Below, in pieces: positions 23,501 through 26,872 of a stretch of DNA of 26,872 nt; position 1 is the first letter of the stretch, and each line of letters begins with the position of its first letter. Where the stretch lies: positions 1-26,872 of the forward strand of contig DDWJ01000042.1 of the NCBI GenBank assembly GCA_002345505.1. Reading direction: 5' to 3'. The stretch is from Caryophanales bacterium UBA2289 (GTDB lineage Bacteria; Bacillota_I; Bacilli_A; Izemoplasmatales; Hujiaoplasmataceae). The notes beneath the pieces are model-generated. The model was not told the origin of the DNA. It saw only the letters and a list, made by a program, of their open reading frames with translations, and did not search any database. A program made the translations under genes and the position numbers.

Positions 23501-25506
23501 AAGGAGTTTTAAACGAAGGCTATGATTTTATTGACAACTTCAAATTATATTATATGGATGGTGTCAGTGAAGTAGAAGTGGACATGGATCATTACTCAGT
23601 TTCTTCAGTGGCAGTTACTGCCGGAGGAATCTATGAAATAACCTTCAATTTTAGTGACGCTTTATTAAAAGGGGGAAATTATCGGATTAAATATAGTTAT
23701 TTTTCTGCTTCAACAGTTTATACAGTCAATTTTGACAAAGCCGCCTCTAATCAAGCAATTATCGAAGATTTAGATTATTATTCATATGATGATGATTTCA
23801 GTCCGTCAGGAACTAGCTTTACTACATACATAAGTATGGGTAAAGTACCTAGCATTGACGGAACTACATCTAACTTTACAACACAAACAATCGACCCTTT
23901 GAATCCTTTGTACAGAGAATATTTATCGAATGCTTATTATGATATTAGTTTTATGTACGCAGATAGTTTTGCGATTTCAAATTTCGCAACAGTAACTAGA
24001 GCACAGTTAACTAATACCACTTATAGCAATGGCTATAAAACCTATACTATCCAATACGATATTACTGCTGAAAATGGTTCAACAACCCAAACATTTACAC
24101 ATACAATTATTGAAAGAACAGTTGAGTTAACAGCTGCTTATAAAGATGGAAACGATGTACCATTAGACAATATCACAACCACAAGAGAAGCTTTAACCAC
24201 TAGATTTGAAATAGATTTAGGATTTGATACTTCTGATGATATGTCAGGTCCAGTAGATTACAGTGTGGAACTAACTGATCCTGAACATATTGAAATCAGT
24301 GTAGTTGGTGTAGATTTTGCTTTACAACCAATTACAAATATAGTCGGATTAACTTACTCTTCTAACGACTATTTGATAATTGATATGGGTTCAGAAACTT
24401 TACCGGGAACTTATACGTTTACACTTACATATAACCGCGGTGTTACTGTAGGAACAATTACTTTTGCTGAACTAGAAATTACTAAACTTGAGGGAACTAG
24501 TGCATATTTAACCGATATTAAATTTACACCGATTGCTTCGGAATCTAAATATCCAACAATGGATATAACCAATGCAGTTAATGGTGATATTACTCAAATT
24601 TATAACCCTGCAGTTTATTTCTTTGGTATTGACTATGATGGAGCCGACGAAATTGATTATGAATACTTTAGAGTTTATGGTCAAGTAAATAATATTCCAC
24701 TAGAATCATATTATCCATATATGTTGGATTATTTACCTTTAGGTGCGACTGTATCAAGATATGATCCAACCAGATCAGACTGGTCAAGCAATGGGTATTA
24801 TAGCCCAGAGGTTAATAACCTTTCAACCGAAGAAGAAAAAGGAGTATTAGCTGCCGATTTCACTGAGGTTGTCGGTGAAGATAATATCTTTATTAGATAT
24901 AGAGTTACTTCAGAAGACGGTAATTCACAAGTCTACTACAACATTAAAGTTAATGATATTACTTATAACGTTACTTTGATATTTGACATTTATTACTGCG
25001 ACGATCAGGATGTTTGCGTTTTAGCTAAAGATACTTCAGAGTTTACTGAAGTTGTTCAAATCAACGTATATAACCTATATGTACATTCAAAAGACTCAAC
25101 ATTCGCCGATCCTAATCCAGATGAAAATAATCCATTGTATTATCCTACATTTAGCCGAGTAAGCGGTGAATATAATTCAATGACTCAATTTATCTACACT
25201 GACGCAAGCGATTATAATTACAGGTTTGGTCGTAATCGAGCCGGCTTCTATATTTTCGAAGTCGTATTGCCATACGATCAATACTTGAATGATATGTATA
25301 CATATGAGATAGATTTTACTACCTTCACTTTAGATGATGTAGATGATTTAACCTTTACGTCTAGTAAAGATTATAATGGAAAATATTACTATATCACTTA
25401 TTCTGAAGCTAATAGAACTAGAAGATTTGATATTAAAATATATCGAGCAGATGTAACCGGCGATAAGCCGTTTGGATTGTTTGATTTCTTTAGAACTTGG
25501 AGTTGA
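17545..25506 (+). CDS. Giant secreted beta-helix / lamin-tail-domain surface protein
   Basis: Exported protein of 2653 residues, likely an adhesin or matrix component. A signal peptide covers about residues 1-37. Residues about 150-1320 contain many glycine-rich turns of beta-helix (GLUG-like) type: TGIFDGQGFEIKNLYLSG early on, then YIGGIIG at about 640 and 686, YVGGVFG at about 730, up to GFGGIFGRL near 1316. Residues about 1695-1835 form a lamin tail domain (LIITEYIEGSS, AIEIYNGTG, NGNDAIVLRNG, LTRKLLLRD). Beta domains follow; ends like VTSEDGNSQVYYNIKV resemble cadherin-like beta-sandwiches. There is no LPXTG, no C-terminal helix and no obvious anchor. Its only six Cys form three close pairs. 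I start at ATG 17545 (AGGTGA upstream), since residues added by a TTG at 17497 precede the signal peptide and lie inside the previous gene. Confidence 0.8.
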   Translation: MKNNLFKLSIIKHSLVVLVAMLFAFLNIGFFVEITEALPNQLDPSRFVIFDGTYDWDDTIVDKTESTDYITYTEYRDTICTAGASSCDTTKIIRFDTAEELYRFSVDVSFSEVYITGNPTEDVKLSDAKIEEVLDQHYVLGSNIDYSVMKSKTFIPIGYIFADANPSSQSFYERYFTGIFDGQGFEIKNLYLSGHEYLIYEDTSNPETIDIAMTEYYGMFNYNAGVIKNIGFIDMYTELLEMHPDLTKITNVVGFNMPDPKTWTGSNFTTYGSVENIYVIDNRTSVTEAGIRYLVGTSSEDFEASGIVHTNAGNFENSYFVSKVVVNANFINKFTVEPVLFSNNGNVIVDLGEVTQQVVNVTGSSSNLVYDDDVYLDGDVDINNDSITDFTVKVPDPLLATGEPTADLKSGAFTYNSDTWYFYPTDGYPILKGLVYVGGVYQIDDAYDLAFFSKLLNKNTVLNGTDFAHSDYVLTADIDMSVLAPGSYVVPTKIFYGTFSGANGNPEVLTDNFYIYGLTINGGYSVNNEHYTGLFSRLGAGAEVKDIIFSESTINLVNTNSIYSQTFYMGAIAGKMTGATIENVLLDVTLNLGNDALSKTYLGSVVGSGSGIINRVSNQANIDFDSHTFTSEQAVNPEYYIGGIIGATSTDSTLSIYDSLNTGDIYGFETTSDIILTSGALEIDVYIGGIIGKINNTEAAIHNMVAVTNKGNLYAGSVKERTGVPAYQYVGGVFGMLEGKAPILEEGTSYRFANLYNEGEVNYTYTTNTADVISAGIGVSKTSESVEYGLLYNHGTFAYSGSTISPFKYTATIYDISTSSINLTLTRVYNGSCTFDGQGVKTSCSNMNYDSNIYSSISPFMYSDNNNSTLIKYSVNYANINFMNNSGNTTITMSTTLNIAGLTLNTNVNYENVHNYGDINVVNVNLGSNSLYISGFSKQLSTDKHIKNSLNSGNIVFAEMSGSGNIYVAGFVNTNFAGDLQDETQSPTQPIATEGIINSINYGKLNSTYNSTLFGVNGTNNSFVGGLTTFNKGSIQDSTNLGDISVANTNTSATATFYPSDSGSYEGGLIQTYTGGVVIGGVSAMILDGNSRIYDSSNKGDIISRAYRFARAGGVLGVSLYQESIAGGITSGMGLVDTIEESVLSNGLNLGDISALTNIIVSYSTASATRNLSLLVGNGVTFPGQTYNRPISLSYSDTIGTEQRIPVQSSAGGVIGYGLSVMKNMLNHGTISSTDVAGGVVGATFVLGGSNSPVTIVNITTAVNYGNIKSILTSSLSSLQYNNLTMTSVSSLYMADGNTFIFPTTYTKEAPRNKRGFGGIFGRLQRGNLGAMSAEGGSFDFIVNANPNIDLIGRIDQVGDFSNTVTAYRFNGAIVYSAKLNDTTQKVFTGFTFNGRIITQEVSYLGYERITWGVYEHEFVVNYQEGSFRQQGTTMTQLSFGSTGQQTALLRSSSTSKPNPLGVIINGSGSYVYSNLIPWITEDPNDVNLTEDWTDPLLGNEEREYMYGPYFPMRVEEDLTKFIYYAEYDLLADRFRSISDGGTGTNVRENGMYVLSTTAGQEFGAVLPRNISPADIELINEDLNLSIIELDYDNLAPSQTNNLYQPIIDQYEALYQTRYNDKAELTESSLQNLTLVEDGGSNTILSLPDIDYDNKEITFTISMEAFNPSLNTASFNIYDALISSNALIGVRPADFTMDDLIITEYIEGSSFNKAIEIYNGTGSSVDLSTYSIQIYYNGNITPGSTINLSGSLANGEVFVVAHTSANATILAAADLTTGSYSPNGNDAIVLRNGSAVIDSIGEVGDDTVYAEDVTLTRKLLLRDTNHQDSYSVEYYWETYDIDTANYIGDYTFDLESLSSLLYFERYDEISTDYPALLDITLPSQSISSETTPQSLGYFSVYSEAFINDPIFAETFYYNDYQVFIIFTPNINNTGGTTGIQYVSFNGGGNTGPLSSYTNPQPSSIDISGNGDVTYNGSLKLIFNDGKGVLNEGYDFIDNFKLYYMDGVSEVEVDMDHYSVSSVAVTAGGIYEITFNFSDALLKGGNYRIKYSYFSASTVYTVNFDKAASNQAIIEDLDYYSYDDDFSPSGTSFTTYISMGKVPSIDGTTSNFTTQTIDPLNPLYREYLSNAYYDISFMYADSFAISNFATVTRAQLTNTTYSNGYKTYTIQYDITAENGSTTQTFTHTIIERTVELTAAYKDGNDVPLDNITTTREALTTRFEIDLGFDTSDDMSGPVDYSVELTDPEHIEISVVGVDFALQPITNIVGLTYSSNDYLIIDMGSETLPGTYTFTLTYNRGVTVGTITFAELEITKLEGTSAYLTDIKFTPIASESKYPTMDITNAVNGDITQIYNPAVYFFGIDYDGADEIDYEYFRVYGQVNNIPLESYYPYMLDYLPLGATVSRYDPTRSDWSSNGYYSPEVNNLSTEEEKGVLAADFTEVVGEDNIFIRYRVTSEDGNSQVYYNIKVNDITYNVTLIFDIYYCDDQDVCVLAKDTSEFTEVVQINVYNLYVHSKDSTFADPNPDENNPLYYPTFSRVSGEYNSMTQFIYTDASDYNYRFGRNRAGFYIFEVVLPYDQYLNDMYTYEIDFTTFTLDDVDDLTFTSSKDYNGKYYYITYSEANRTRRFDIKIYRADVTGDKPFGLFDFFRTWS

Positions 25507-25511
25507 TGTTT

Positions 25512-26872
25512 ATGGGAAAGAAAAGTGAGAAAAAGGTTAGTTTATCAAGAAGAATTGTCGCTTTGACAGTTTTTGTTGATGCAATCTTTTTAATTATTAT
25601 TTCGACAGGATTCTTATTATATACTTTCTTAATGATTAATCAGAATCAAATAAAGGTAGTAGAAAATCAAACGCAAGCAATCGTTAATTCGACCGAGGTA
25701 TTTTTGAGTTCAATTAAAAATGACGCTAATATTTTAGTCGAAAACGAGCATGTAATAAACTACTTAAAGTATATCAATGAAGGTAATAACCCTGTTATTT
25801 TAGAAACTGATCCTGACTATGATATTTTCTATAATTATACGACTTTAGTAAATGCTGTTATCACCCATCAAAATGAAACAGCTTATGATTTAATCTTTTT
25901 AGCTACGGAGTATGATTGTTTAGGCGCGACTGATGGTTGTGCAATTACTAATACCGGTCAACTTTTATATAATAGTTGGTTGATTAGCGAAAGACCTTGG
26001 TTTATTGATTTAGGGACCGAAGAAGAAAAGTTTACCATTCCTTATGTTGATGCTATCACGGGAGATTATACATTTACCTATGTACAAAGAGTTTATGATG
26101 GAGAAACCCAAATTGGTTATTTAGGCATTGACATGTCCTTAGTAAGTCTGGGTGAGATGATTGAAAATATTGATAAAGAAATAAATGGTGAAATTGCGGA
26201 AGTATTAGTTTTTACGAATTATCAAGAAGATCCTAATTTAGCCTTTTATAGTAAGGATACATACCAAGAGTATTACATGAAATCTTTGGATGAAAGTTTG
26301 GTCATTGATACTGAAAAAGGCTTTACCGATAACGGAATTTATCAGTTAGCACATAATTTTGAAGATGAAGAAGTTGTTTATATTGAATTATTTGGCACAA
26401 AGTATTTAGCTACGTACACAAATCTTGATCAATTTGGTTGGCAAGTTGTAATCTTGGTAGATAATACAAGACTTTTACCGATGGAATTTGTGTTTATTAT
26501 TATCTTAGTGATAATTGGCATTTTGATTTATTTAACATCACTTTTACTTAATAAAAGAATTAGAAGAATCATTGCGCCAATTCATACTATTTTGGAATCT
26601 CTAGAAGAGATTAAAAACGGTAATTACAGTATTCAGGTTAATCTGATTGAAAATAATGAAATTAAAGAAATTGGTGATTCGATTAATCTAATGTCAAAAG
26701 AAATAGATCGCCAAGTAAAATTAGTTTATGAAACATTTGCTTTTGACGCTTTAACGGGATTAAAAAACATTAGCGCTGCTAAGTTAGATATAAACAAGAA
26801 TGTACTTTCAGGAAATAAAAAGTCAGCTATTTGCGTGTTTCAGGTTGAAAATATTAAAAATATCAATATAAT
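25512..26872 (+). CDS. Membrane sensor with Cache-like domain, HAMP and degenerate GGDEF start (partial at window end)
   Basis: The reading frame is open from the ATG at 25512 to the window end (453 residues, incomplete). Layout: basic N-terminus, membrane helix 1 (about 18-42), extracellular sensor domain of Cache type (about 43-318, with P-W-F-I-D and G-Y-L-G-I-D-M-S), helix 2 (about 326-346), HAMP with I-I-A-P-I-H (about 347-400), then the first part of a GGDEF domain with F-D-A-L-T-G-L-K-N (about 411-419). At the usual D-I-D-x-F-K-x-I-N-D site it reads FQVENIKNIN, so the metal-binding Asp is Gln444: cyclase activity is doubtful and an EAL domain may follow outside the window. GGAG at 25499-25502 supports the start; 5 nt separate it from the giant gene. 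Likely a cyclic-di-GMP turnover or signalling protein. Confidence 0.8.
   Translation, partial: MGKKSEKKVSLSRRIVALTVFVDAIFLIIISTGFLLYTFLMINQNQIKVVENQTQAIVNSTEVFLSSIKNDANILVENEHVINYLKYINEGNNPVILETDPDYDIFYNYTTLVNAVITHQNETAYDLIFLATEYDCLGATDGCAITNTGQLLYNSWLISERPWFIDLGTEEEKFTIPYVDAITGDYTFTYVQRVYDGETQIGYLGIDMSLVSLGEMIENIDKEINGEIAEVLVFTNYQEDPNLAFYSKDTYQEYYMKSLDESLVIDTEKGFTDNGIYQLAHNFEDEEVVYIELFGTKYLATYTNLDQFGWQVVILVDNTRLLPMEFVFIIILVIIGILIYLTSLLLNKRIRRIIAPIHTILESLEEIKNGNYSIQVNLIENNEIKEIGDSINLMSKEIDRQVKLVYETFAFDALTGLKNISAAKLDINKNVLSGNKKSAICVFQVENIKNINI

Noticed and set aside
25506..25514. Start of the GGDEF-type protein at ATG 25506
   Set aside because: It is only 3 nt from the GGAG box; the ATG at 25512 has 9-nt spacing. 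The difference is two residues.
1..26872. Mycoplasma code with TGA as Trp
   Set aside because: TGA ends the NusG-II and giant genes at sensible places, and Trp is written TGG in the conserved motifs.
1..26872. CRISPR array, insertion sequence, prophage or tRNA
   Set aside because: No direct-repeat array, transposase, phage gene or cloverleaf was seen; the repeats inside the giant gene are protein-level beta-helix turns, not DNA repeats.

Overview
The window looks like the chromosome of an AT-rich, low-GC Gram-positive bacterium close to the wall-less Mollicutes branch (an Acholeplasma-, Izemoplasma- or Haloplasma-type lineage is my best guess; this is inference). The signs are the AT-rich sequence, a Staphylococcus-like peptide deformylase, Bacillus-type families (YlbG, KhpA, DegV, YhaM, DUF1146), sigma-A promoters with many extended -10 elements, and TGA used as a normal stop, which excludes the Mycoplasma code. 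I see no tRNA, rRNA, insertion sequence, CRISPR array or prophage gene.

Left part (1-5330): peptide deformylase (minus), ylbG, an rpsP-khpA-DUF523 operon, a DEAD-box helicase with a DbpA-type RNA-binding tail, then an operon of a DegV fatty-acid-binding protein, a PadR regulator, a HAAS-type membrane protein and a Gx-family membrane transporter. Middle part (5343-8440): the Gx transporter, a lipoprotein FMN transferase (ApbE, convergent) and a NusG-domain-II protein form a trio that recurs in flavin-based extracellular redox loci; a DUF1146 protein and YigZ follow. The NusG-II gene apparently starts at AUU. Then (8562-12800) comes a cca-pulA-yhaM operon: tRNA CCA addition, intracellular pullulanase and a 3'-5' exoribonuclease.

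Right part (12825-26872): this is the most unusual region. On the minus strand lies a 1107-residue membrane-anchored, foldase-like protein with an Ig-like insertion. Divergent from it, a perfect TTGACA-17-TATAAT promoter starts an RNA that opens almost at once with a cyclic-di-GMP-I (GEMM) riboswitch and a Rho-independent terminator. Behind it stand three tightly packed genes: a TasA/camelysin-like protein with a SipW-type signal peptide, a 2653-residue secreted beta-helix/lamin-tail protein, and a membrane sensor with a degenerate GGDEF start that runs off the window. The operon thus looks like a cyclic-di-GMP-controlled surface or matrix system whose own transcript encodes a cyclic-di-GMP-type signalling protein. 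The foldase-like protein and the TasA-like protein share a recognisable module of about 80 residues, linking the two divergent units.

Start codons were moved from the longest possible ORF in def, DUF523, DUF1146, yigZ, cca, the foldase-like gene, the giant protein gene and the NusG-II gene, on the basis of ribosome binding sites, promoter positions and family N-termini.
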